The position numbers and the translations under genes are program-made. A stretch of 56,572 nucleotides of DNA from an uncultured Clostridia bacterium (GTDB lineage: Bacteria; Bacillota; Clostridia; Christensenellales; Pumilibacteraceae). Numbering within the stretch: the stretch's first letter is position 1; the number at the start of each line of letters is the position of its first letter. The notes below the pieces were generated by a model. It was not told the DNA's origin. It did not search any database and saw only the letters and a program-made list of their open reading frames with translations. Below are positions 16,506 through 24,255 of this stretch, piece after piece. Where the stretch lies: NCBI GenBank assembly GCA_947178255.1, contig CAMWXP010000007.1, positions 1-56,572 on the forward strand, written 5' to 3'.

Positions 16506-16538
16506 AAAAAGGCGTAGCTTATTGCCACGCCTTTTTTA
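16506..16538. terminator. Terminator downstream of galT
   Basis: AAAAAGGCGT-GC stem with one mismatch and T-runs on both strands. It lies about 65 bp beyond the galT stop on the minus strand. Confidence 0.75.
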
Positions 16539-16604
16539 TTTGATATTTTGCTTACTTCCAATCCCCTGCGGGACTACGGCAAGCCGAAAGTTTTTGCACC
16601 ATTA

Positions 16605-18014
16605 TTACATTTGGCGAATGCCGAGGGTTGCGAGGAATTGCTCCAAGCTTGTGGAGTCGATAGCAGTGGACGCAAGAATCTTTTCGCAAACCAAGTCCAC
16701 TTCGTCGTGGATATTAAGCTTAGCTTCAAGCTTGCTAACCGTATTACCGCCCTGCGCTTTCAAAAGGCGCTCCACCGTCTTTGCAAGCGGGATTTTTGTT
16801 TCCTTGTCGTAAGGCAACGTGCCGTCCAAGTACAGCTGTGCCGTTTTGAGCTGTTCGGACAGCTTGTTAGGCAGTACGAAGTAGCCCAAAATGTCGGTTA
16901 TGGAAAGGGCGTCCGCTTTTATTTCCTCGTAGTCGGCGGCCATGCGCGGGCGTTTAAGTCCCGCCGAGCGAAGCACTACGTCAAAGCAGTATTTGCCGTT
17001 AAGCTTGCGGCAGACAAGGCTGACAAAGTTTTTGGTGCCGTCGTTGGCTATGCGCTCGTCCGAATAGCTTTTCCACGCGCTGATAAGCTTGTCGGCAAAC
17101 TCGGTAATCTTTTCGAAATTGGAGTGCGAGAACCTGATTACAGTCGAGTACCAGTCCACCGTGCCCATTTCCAAGTACGGATACTCTTGTGATTTAAGCC
17201 GCGTCTTGAATCCCTGTTTGAGCATGGGTGTGGTGCGGAAGCCTGTTTTAAAGTGCTCATGCTCGGTGTTGAGCGCGCCGCCGTACGCGACAAGCGAGTC
17301 GCTGCACACAAAGCCGTCCGCGCCCACAAAGTCGGCAGCGTTAGCTAACTTTTGCACAGTGTCCAGCCCGCCCTTCATCGGCGTATGCTCGGCATTGGTA
17401 AGCACGCCGTGCTTGTCGAAGTACTGGTGACGGGAGTAGCAGTAAGTCCACTCCTCGCCCGCTATATCGCACGTAACCGTACGCATATTGGCGCGCGCGC
17501 CGAAGCCTTCGTTTTCGCGGCACAGCGAGCATTTGGGATACTTGTCCGTCTTAGCCTGCGGCATGACGTTGATTATTATTTCTATCTTGCTTTTAAGCTC
17601 CTTGGCTTCCCAGCGGTCGTTTTTGGCGCACTCGTCGGGATCGACGTAACCGCTCTTTACCGAATAGTCATACAAAAAGTCGAACGCCTTTTGCTTGTTG
17701 ACCGAATAGGTATCGGCAAACAAATCGTTTACCTCGGACGGTTTGAGCATTATCGCGTCCATAATTTCGGCTTTAAGCTGTGCTACGCCGTCCGCACCTA
17801 CAATGTTCTGTTCGGTTGCGTACTGCAACAACGGCGCTACAAGCTTGTTGGGATTAGTCGCCGTATCAACTTCCTCGGCAGCTTCCATAGGCATAAAGTC
17901 GGCTATTTTGAGCAGCTTGCAAATACGCCGCGCAGCCTGTGCGCAATCCAGCTCGTCCAGCAACAAACAATTTTGTCCGTAAGCCAAAAGATTGGAAATT
18001 TCTTGATCTAACAT
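16605..18014 (-). CDS. galT: UTP/UDP-glucose--hexose-1-phosphate uridylyltransferase, Firmicutes type
   Basis: 469 aa of the GalT family found in Firmicutes, which is longer than and distinct from the E. coli type. Family landmarks: NPNKLVAPLL near residue 55, CSLCRENEGFG near 160, HTPMKGG, and EHEHF in the catalytic histidine region. It converts galactose-1-phosphate and UDP-glucose in the Leloir pathway. No galK or galE lies nearby. It follows the rluA-type gene by 44 bp and has an AAGGAG Shine-Dalgarno. Confidence 0.85.
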   Translation of the reverse strand: MLDQEISNLLAYGQNCLLLDELDCAQAARRICKLLKIADFMPMEAAEEVDTATNPNKLVAPLLQYATEQNIVGADGVAQLKAEIMDAIMLKPSEVNDLFADTYSVNKQKAFDFLYDYSVKSGYVDPDECAKNDRWEAKELKSKIEIIINVMPQAKTDKYPKCSLCRENEGFGARANMRTVTCDIAGEEWTYCYSRHQYFDKHGVLTNAEHTPMKGGLDTVQKLANAADFVGADGFVCSDSLVAYGGALNTEHEHFKTGFRTTPMLKQGFKTRLKSQEYPYLEMGTVDWYSTVIRFSHSNFEKITEFADKLISAWKSYSDERIANDGTKNFVSLVCRKLNGKYCFDVVLRSAGLKRPRMAADYEEIKADALSITDILGYFVLPNKLSEQLKTAQLYLDGTLPYDKETKIPLAKTVERLLKAQGGNTVSKLEAKLNIHDEVDLVCEKILASTAIDSTSLEQFLATLGIRQM

Positions 18015-18058
18015 AATATATTTCTCCTTGTTGATTTTAAGGTTGAGTGACTGTTGAG

Positions 18059-18904
18059 TTACAGCTTATAATGGTTGCCGCTTTGAGGACGAACTATGTC
18101 TATAAGACCTTCGGTATCGAACACATCCCACGGAAACTCCGACGGCGGCAGTGCGATAAACCTAAGCTTTTCGCCCGTTACCGGATGAGCAAAAACCAGC
18201 TTGTACGCCCACAGCGCGAGGTGCGGACTTTTGACAGCCTTATCTCCGCCGTACTTGACGTCGCCAACAATCGGGCATGACAGCGCTTTTAATTGCACAC
18301 GCGCTTGGTGCGACCTGCCGGTTATAAGGTTGACCGACACAAGCGACAATCCGCCGCGCTCGTCCAGCACCTTAATTTCCGATTCCGCCTTTTTTGCGCC
18401 CTCAAGCGTGGACGGCACTACCGTTACCATATTGGTTTTTTCGTCCTTGGCAAGATAGTGTTCTATTTTGCCCTCGCGCGACGGTCTGCCGTTTACTACG
18501 GCAAGATATGTCTTTTCAAACTCGCCGTCTGTGTCGCGTATTTGTTCGCACAGCCGCGACGCCGCCTTGCTCGTTTTGGCAAACACCATTACGCCGCCCG
18601 TAGGTCTGTCGAGGCGGTGAACCATACCGAGGTACGCGTTGCCCTGCTTATTGTACTTTTCCACCAAATACTTTTTGAGCATTGTAAGCAAATCTGTATC
18701 GCCGCTGCTGTCCCCCTGCGTAGGCACGTTTTGCGGCTTTAAAACAACCAACAAATGATTGTCTTCGTACAAAACGGTTACGCCGTCGGGCGGGGCGGCT
18801 TGCGCGTCCTCGTCCTTGCGCTTGCGCACAACGTCCTTAACGTCCAAGCGCAGTTTGATTTTTGTGGCGGACTTGCCGCCGTTTTTTTCGTTGTCCTTTT
18901 CCAC
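18059..18904 (-). CDS. RluA-family RNA pseudouridine synthase
   Basis: 281 aa. Catalytic HRLDRPTGG with the active aspartate; N-terminal ~40 residues are charged and resemble a linker more than a full S4 domain. It isomerises uridine in rRNA or tRNA; the site cannot be told. The start is GTG with CGGAG upstream. It lies 15 bp after a methyltransferase gene, making an RNA-modification group behind ileS. Confidence 0.93.
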   Translation of the reverse strand: MEKDNEKNGGKSATKIKLRLDVKDVVRKRKDEDAQAAPPDGVTVLYEDNHLLVVLKPQNVPTQGDSSGDTDLLTMLKKYLVEKYNKQGNAYLGMVHRLDRPTGGVMVFAKTSKAASRLCEQIRDTDGEFEKTYLAVVNGRPSREGKIEHYLAKDEKTNMVTVVPSTLEGAKKAESEIKVLDERGGLSLVSVNLITGRSHQARVQLKALSCPIVGDVKYGGDKAVKSPHLALWAYKLVFAHPVTGEKLRFIALPPSEFPWDVFDTEGLIDIVRPQSGNHYKL

Positions 18905-18919
18905 GGTTACTCCGAAAAT

Positions 18920-19783
18920 TTAGCTTTTAATGTTTGTATATAACCCACTGCATCCACAGGGCAGATCCACATTCTTTTGCTCCGTCGGCAAACACACCTC
19001 GTATGCGCAAACGTTGCCACCCTGCAAGTTGAGCGAAAGTATATTGGATATTGTTTGCGGTTGAAGTCCCGTCGTGTAGCTGTTTATCAAAAAGAATATC
19101 GGATTGTTCAGTACGCCTACGGTCAGCTTTACGAGGTCGAAAATATCGTCCTCCATTTTCCAAACCTCGCCGCCTGCGCCCCTGCCGTAGCTGGGCGGGT
19201 CCATAATAACCGCGTCGTAGGTCTTTCCACGCTTTATCTCGCGCGCGACAAACTTTTTGCAATCGTCTATTATAAAGCGAGTGTTGGCGGAGTCCACGCC
19301 GTTAAGCTTGCAGTTGAGCATTGCACGCTCCACCATACCCTTTGCCGCGTCCACGTGCGTTACGTGCGCGCCATGCTTTGCCAGCACCGCCGTCGACGCA
19401 CCGGTGTACGCAAACAGGTTGAGTATTTTTATCTGCTTACCGCGCGCCGCGTACGCGTCCACGATTTCGGACATCTTAGCCCAGTTTACCGCTTGCTCGG
19501 GAAACAGCCCCGTGTGCTTAAACCCCGTCGGCTTTACGTAAAACTTGCAATCACGCCACGAAATTTGCCACTCGTCGGGCATAGGCTTGTTTACTATCCA
19601 CCTGCCGCCGCCCGCCCTGTCGCGCTCGTACCGCGCGTGCGTGTCGAACTTTTTGTAATCGACGGTGGCGTGCCAAATAGCCTGCGGGTCGGGACGGAGC
19701 AGCATTATATCCTTCCACAGCTCCAATTTGAGCCCGTCGCCCGTGCCGAGTATTTTATAGTCTTTCCAATCGGGCGCTAACAT
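18920..19783 (-). CDS. Class I SAM-dependent methyltransferase, RlmI/RlmK-like
   Basis: 287 aa. SAM motif I NLFAYTGAST, motif IV MDPPSYGRG, and the N-terminal FKHTGLFPEQ segment typical of the rRNA cytosine methyltransferase branch (RlmI/RlmK). The PUA domain of RlmI is missing. The start overlaps the end of ileS by 7 nt, so translation is coupled. Confidence 0.85.
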   Translation of the reverse strand: MLAPDWKDYKILGTGDGLKLELWKDIMLLRPDPQAIWHATVDYKKFDTHARYERDRAGGGRWIVNKPMPDEWQISWRDCKFYVKPTGFKHTGLFPEQAVNWAKMSEIVDAYAARGKQIKILNLFAYTGASTAVLAKHGAHVTHVDAAKGMVERAMLNCKLNGVDSANTRFIIDDCKKFVAREIKRGKTYDAVIMDPPSYGRGAGGEVWKMEDDIFDLVKLTVGVLNNPIFFLINSYTTGLQPQTISNILSLNLQGGNVCAYEVCLPTEQKNVDLPCGCSGLYTNIKS

Positions 19784-22700
19784 TTTTCTACGGCAAACCT
19801 CGCGTCGTGACCGTTAATATCGGCTTGCTCGCCGTCGCCCGACAGTTTATTCACCTCGAGCGCGAGCGTGACCTTGGCAATGCGTTCGCCGTGCGCCTTG
19901 AACACGCTTTCTATAAATTCGTCGCCCGCATAGTACAGCTTAATTCTGTCGGTGACGTCGAATCCGTTATTCTTGCGCATTGTCTGTATCTTGGATATTA
20001 TCTCGCGCGCCGCACCCTCAATAAGCAACTCGTCGGTGAGCGTTACGTCCAGCGCGACAGTCATATCCAAATCGCTCTCTACCGAATACCCTTCGGCGCC
20101 GCGTGTTGCTATAAGCATATCGTCCTTGGTCAGTTCTACCTTGTTGCCGTCGACCTCGAACGTATAGGTGCCGCCCGCAAGCGCGGTGCGTGCCGCGGTA
20201 TCGCCGTTTTCGGCAAGGTGCGTGCGGATAGCGCCGACAAGCTTGCCGTACTTAGGTCCGACCGTTTTAAGCTGCGGCTTAACTTCATAACCGGTAAGCT
20301 CGCTCGCACCGCCCGCCACAACGTCTTTAACGTTAAGCTCGTCGGCAAGGATATCGGCGTACTCAAACGGGAAGTCGCCCGCAACGATTACGCGCGACAG
20401 CGTTTGACGGTTTTTAATTCCGCTCTTGTTGCGCGCCGCTCTGCCCAGCTCCGCCGCCTTGATCACCCTTTCCATATCGGCGGAAAGCTTAGCGTCTATC
20501 ATCTTTTTGTTGACCTTGGGGAAGTCGGTCATATGCACCGAAATAGGCGCAGTCTTATCCACACTGCAAACAATGTTGCGGTAGATTTCCTCGGATATAA
20601 ACGGAACGTACGGTGCGGATATGCGGCACAGCGTATTGAGCACTGTGTACAGCGTGTAGAACGCCGCCGTCTTGTCATCCGACATACCGCCTACCCAGAA
20701 CCGTTCGCGGCAACGACGCACATACCAGTTGGAAAGCTTTTCGGTATAGTCTGCTATCGCTCGCGCCGATTCGTACAGCTTGTACGCGTTAAGATCGCTA
20801 TCCACCTTTTGCACAAGCTCGTTAAGCTCGGAAAGCGCCCACTTATCCATCAATGAGTATTTGACCTTTTTGCCGTCCACCTTTGTGGGGTCGAAGCTGT
20901 CAATATCGGCATACATTACGTAGAACGCATAGGTATTGTAAAGCGTGCCCAAAAACTTGTTTTGCGATTCGGTAACCGCACGCATATAAAAGCGGGACGG
21001 CAGATACGGCGCCGAGTTGGTATAGTAATACCACCTTACGGCGTCGGCGCCCGTTACGTCGAGCACCGACCACGGATCGACAACGTTGCCCAAATGCTTG
21101 GACTGCTTTCTGCCCTGCTCGTCGTTTACATGCCCGAGCACCAAACAGTTTTTGAACGGCGCTTTATTAAACAGCAACGTGGAAATAACGAGCAGCGTGT
21201 AGAACCACCCGCGCGTTTGGTCGACCGCTTCCGAAATGAAATCAGCGGGAAAGGTTTTTTCAAACACGTCCTTGTTCTCGAACGGATAGTGGTATTGCGC
21301 AAACGGCATAGACCCCGAATCGTACCAGCAGTCTATAACCTCGGGCGTGCGGTGCATTGTGCCGCCGCAAGAGCATTTATACGTCGCGCCGTCAACGTAC
21401 GGCTTGTGCAGCTCTATATCGCCTTTTATGCCGCACTTTTCTTTAAGCTCGGCTTTGCTACCTATCGCTTCGGTTTTGCCGCAGCTGTCGCATACCCAAA
21501 TGGGCAGCGGCGTGCCCCAAAATCTGTCGCGCGACAAACCCCAGTCGATAACGTTTTCCAAAAAGTTGCCCATGCGTCCGGTACCGATGCTTTGCGGGTG
21601 CCAGTTTACCGAAGCGTTGTTCTTTATAAGCTGATCCTTGACCGCCGTCGTCTTGATAAACCACGTGGAACGCGCGTAGTACAACAGCGGCGTATTGCAA
21701 CGCCAGCAGAACGGATAGCTGTGCGTTACGGACGGCGCGGAAAGTAACAGTCCGCGCTTTTTGAGGTCGGCAATAATATCCTTGTCGGCGTCCTTGCAGA
21801 ACTTGCCTTCCAGCCATTGCGGCTCGGTAAACCTGCCGCGCTCGTCAATCGTTTGAACAAACGGAAGCTCATTAGTCCTGCCCACACGCGCGTCGTCCTC
21901 GCCGAACGCGGGCGCGATATGAACTATGCCCGTGCCCTCGGTGAGCATTACGTATCCGTCGGCAACTACCTTGTAGCAATCGGCTTTGCCTGTGTACGTA
22001 GCGAACAGCGGTTCGTAATGCACGCCCACAAGCTCGCTGCCCTTGACGGTTTTTAAGACGGTGTAATTTTCGAAATGCTTATCGGCAAGCTCTTTTGCCA
22101 GCACGTATTTTTGTCCGTCGGCCTCGATCAGCACGTAGTCGAACTCGGCGTTTACGCACAGTGCTACGTTGCTGGGCAACGTCCACGGCGTGGTAGTCCA
22201 AGCAAGCAGCTTGCAACCGCCTTCGTAGTCGGTATTGAACCCGACGACTGCGGTGCGCTCGGTTACGTCCTTATAGCCCTGCGCTACCTCATGCGAGGAA
22301 AGCGCCGTACCGCAGCGCGGGCAGTACGGGACTATCTTGTGTCCCTTGTAAATAAGGCCTTTGTCAAAAATGGTTTTGAGCGACCACCATACCGATTCGA
22401 TATAATTGTCGTCGTAGGTTACGTACGGCTTGTCCATATCCGCCCAGTAGCCTACGCGATCGCTCATGCGCTCCCATTCGGCTTTGTACTTCCATACGCT
22501 CTGCTTGCACTTGCCGATAAACGGCTCTACGCCGTACTTTTCTATATCCTGCTTGCCGTCGATATTGAGCGACTTTTCCACTTCCAGCTCGACGGGCAGA
22601 CCGTGAGTGTCCCAGCCCGCCTTGCGCAGTACATGCTTGCCCTTCATCGTGTGAAAGCGCGGAATTATATCCTTCATAGTGCGCGTGAGAACATGCCCCA

Positions 22701-22863
22701 CGTGCGGCTTGCCGTTTGCCGTGGGCGGGCCGTCGTAAAACGAAAACTCGTCGCCGCCCTCGCGTAACTGTATACTCTTGTTAAAAACGTCGTTTTCCTT
22801 CCAGAATTCCAGCACGCGTTTTTCCATGCCGACCGGATTATAGCTCTCTACCTTTTTGTACAT
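19777..22863 (-). CDS. ileS: Isoleucyl-tRNA synthetase, eukaryotic-like type (IleRS2)
   Basis: 1028 aa. HIGH motif as HVGH in PPTANGKPHVGH. The KMSKS loop reads KQSKH, with Q where M is usual. Flanking sequence (GWDTHGLPVELEVEK, YKGHKIVPYCPRCGTALSSHEV) is that of the eukaryotic-like IleRS2 class, which is naturally insensitive to mupirocin. A CP1 editing domain is included by length. No T-box leader is present; instead a 44-aa membrane peptide ORF ends 13 bp before the start and probably shares the transcript. GGTGAG precedes the ATG. Confidence 0.96.
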   Translation of the reverse strand: MYKKVESYNPVGMEKRVLEFWKENDVFNKSIQLREGGDEFSFYDGPPTANGKPHVGHVLTRTMKDIIPRFHTMKGKHVLRKAGWDTHGLPVELEVEKSLNIDGKQDIEKYGVEPFIGKCKQSVWKYKAEWERMSDRVGYWADMDKPYVTYDDNYIESVWWSLKTIFDKGLIYKGHKIVPYCPRCGTALSSHEVAQGYKDVTERTAVVGFNTDYEGGCKLLAWTTTPWTLPSNVALCVNAEFDYVLIEADGQKYVLAKELADKHFENYTVLKTVKGSELVGVHYEPLFATYTGKADCYKVVADGYVMLTEGTGIVHIAPAFGEDDARVGRTNELPFVQTIDERGRFTEPQWLEGKFCKDADKDIIADLKKRGLLLSAPSVTHSYPFCWRCNTPLLYYARSTWFIKTTAVKDQLIKNNASVNWHPQSIGTGRMGNFLENVIDWGLSRDRFWGTPLPIWVCDSCGKTEAIGSKAELKEKCGIKGDIELHKPYVDGATYKCSCGGTMHRTPEVIDCWYDSGSMPFAQYHYPFENKDVFEKTFPADFISEAVDQTRGWFYTLLVISTLLFNKAPFKNCLVLGHVNDEQGRKQSKHLGNVVDPWSVLDVTGADAVRWYYYTNSAPYLPSRFYMRAVTESQNKFLGTLYNTYAFYVMYADIDSFDPTKVDGKKVKYSLMDKWALSELNELVQKVDSDLNAYKLYESARAIADYTEKLSNWYVRRCRERFWVGGMSDDKTAAFYTLYTVLNTLCRISAPYVPFISEEIYRNIVCSVDKTAPISVHMTDFPKVNKKMIDAKLSADMERVIKAAELGRAARNKSGIKNRQTLSRVIVAGDFPFEYADILADELNVKDVVAGGASELTGYEVKPQLKTVGPKYGKLVGAIRTHLAENGDTAARTALAGGTYTFEVDGNKVELTKDDMLIATRGAEGYSVESDLDMTVALDVTLTDELLIEGAAREIISKIQTMRKNNGFDVTDRIKLYYAGDEFIESVFKAHGERIAKVTLALEVNKLSGDGEQADINGHDARFAVEKC

Positions 22864-22876
22864 AATTTCTCACCAA

Positions 22877-23011
22877 CTAAAAAGTAATTTTCAATGAAAA
22901 AACGAGCCCGACAAATGTAACAAATGCGGCAAACGCATACGTTATGGGATTTGTCGGATTATAAGATAACCTATACGCGCCAAGCGTCTTTGTCACCTTA
23001 GTTCCGCTCAT
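22877..23011 (-). CDS. 44-aa single-pass membrane peptide upstream of ileS
   Basis: Small ORF starting M-S-G-T-K-V-T-K with a polar, basic N-terminal half (positions 1-22) and a hydrophobic C-terminal half (AFAAFVTFVGLVFSL, 26-40), which looks like one membrane helix. The ATG lies exactly 6 nt after a TAAAAT box and has no Shine-Dalgarno. It may be an independent small protein or an attenuating leader for ileS; it carries one isoleucine before the membrane part and one after, so classic attenuation by Ile codons is unlikely. Confidence 0.65.
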   Translation of the reverse strand: MSGTKVTKTLGAYRLSYNPTNPITYAFAAFVTFVGLVFSLKITF

Positions 23012-23017
23012 AGCATT

Positions 23018-23046
23018 ATTTTATCACAAGTACATTTATAGGTCAA
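23018..23046 (-). promoter_or_regulatory. Promoter of the 44-aa ORF and ileS
   Basis: TTGACC (23046-23041), 17-nt spacer, TAAAAT (23023-23018), 6 nt to ATG. Confidence 0.8.
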
Positions 23047-23070
23047 TCGATTTGTTAACAAAATTATTTC

Positions 23071-23107
23071 ATTAATTCCGAATTCATAATTCCGAATTCC
23101 GAATTAC
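23071..23107. repeat. AATTCCGAATT-type repeat, copy 3
   Basis: ATTAATTCCGAATTC, then CATAATTCCGAATTCCG and AATTA, lying between the divergent ileS-side and kinase promoters. Confidence 0.75.
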
Positions 23108-23118
23108 TATCCATATCC

Positions 23119-23147
23119 TTGACAAACAAGCACAATAGCGGTATAAT
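23119..23147 (+). promoter_or_regulatory. Promoter of the Ser/Thr kinase (leaderless start)
   Basis: TTGACA (23119-23124), 17-nt spacer, TATAAT (23142-23147), then 7 nt to the ATG at 23155. Confidence 0.9.
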
Positions 23148-23154
23148 ATTTGTA

Positions 23155-24168
23155 ATGCAAGACACGAGAGATATACGCTCAATATGTATGAACTGCTTTG
23201 CCACCCTCGACCCGAGGACGCGGATATGCCCGCGGTGCGGCAAGCGCGGTGACGATCCGTCGCCCATAGGCGCATTGCCGCTTAGGACAATGCTGTCGGG
23301 CAGATATATCGTAGGCGCGCCGCTGGGACGCGGCGGGTTCGGCATAACGTACAAGGCGTACGACATGTACACCTCGTCTTGCGTTGCAATAAAGGAATTC
23401 TTCCCCAAAGGCTACACCAACCGCCTACCTCATACCAGCGTGGTGGAAATAGGCACGGGTGAAAACGCAAAAGCGTTCAACTACTGGCTTACGGCGTTCA
23501 TTCAGGAAGCCAAAGTGCTTACTTCCATAAAGCACCTCGAAGGCATTGTAAGCATATTGGACTTTTTCCTCACCAACAACACGGCGTATATCGTTATGGA
23601 GTACCTAAACGGCATGAGCTTGCACCGATTTATCAACGGTCGCGGCGGCAAGCTGCACATGACGGAAACGCTCAACATTATGCGTTCGGTTATAGAAACG
23701 CTGTTAAGGTTACACCAGCACGGCGTTATACATAAGGACATTTCGCCCGAAAACATTCAAATCGTCGACAACCGTATGATAAAGCTTATCGACTTCGGTG
23801 CGGCGTCCATTTACACGCAAAACGTTCAAAAGCCGTTCTTTGTTCTTAAAAAGGGCTATTCCCCTTTGGAGCTGTACACACAGGGCGGAAGCCAAGGACC
23901 GTGGACGGACATATACGAGCTGGGTGCGACCATTTACACATGCTTAGTAGGCAATCCCCCGCCCGAAGCGACGGAACGCAGGCTGAACGACAAAATGATC
24001 CCGCCGTCGGCGCTCGGCGTCAAGATTCAGCCGGTGCGCGAGCGGACGCTGTTAAAGGCATTATCCGTCTACCCCAAAGACAGATACTCCAATATAGCCG
24101 CCTTCCAGCAAATGTTTTACGGCGAGTTTATGCCGAACACGTTCGTACACACAAGACCGCAAAGTTAA
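23155..24168 (+). CDS. Ser/Thr protein kinase with N-terminal zinc ribbon
   Basis: 337 aa. Residues ~11-30 hold two CxxC pairs (CMNC, CPRC) of a zinc ribbon. The kinase domain follows: GRGGFG glycine loop, VAIKEFF lysine, catalytic loop HKDISPEN (K in place of R of HRD, so a non-RD kinase), DFGAA, and a degenerate activation segment with YSPLELY. No membrane segment or PASTA repeats, so not PrkC. The upstream in-frame ATG at 23119 would sit inside the -35 box and is rejected. The target is unknown. Confidence 0.88.
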   Translation: MQDTRDIRSICMNCFATLDPRTRICPRCGKRGDDPSPIGALPLRTMLSGRYIVGAPLGRGGFGITYKAYDMYTSSCVAIKEFFPKGYTNRLPHTSVVEIGTGENAKAFNYWLTAFIQEAKVLTSIKHLEGIVSILDFFLTNNTAYIVMEYLNGMSLHRFINGRGGKLHMTETLNIMRSVIETLLRLHQHGVIHKDISPENIQIVDNRMIKLIDFGAASIYTQNVQKPFFVLKKGYSPLELYTQGGSQGPWTDIYELGATIYTCLVGNPPPEATERRLNDKMIPPSALGVKIQPVRERTLLKALSVYPKDRYSNIAAFQQMFYGEFMPNTFVHTRPQS

Positions 24169-24175
24169 ACAAAAC

Positions 24176-24197
24176 AACCGCCTGACGGCGGTTTTTT
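24176..24197. terminator. Terminator of the kinase gene
   Basis: AACCGCC, TGAC loop, GGCGGTT plus T-run, 8 bp after the stop. It separates the kinase from the convergent transglutaminase gene. Confidence 0.9.
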
Positions 24198-24255
24198 GTT
24201 GCAGTAAATTAATATATGTAAAAATGATTAGCTAAAATCGGTATCGGATACTGCG

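Noticed and set aside
22864..23046. T-box riboswitch before ileS
   Set aside because: No T-box sequence or terminator/antiterminator pair is present; the stretch is filled by the 44-aa ORF and its promoter.
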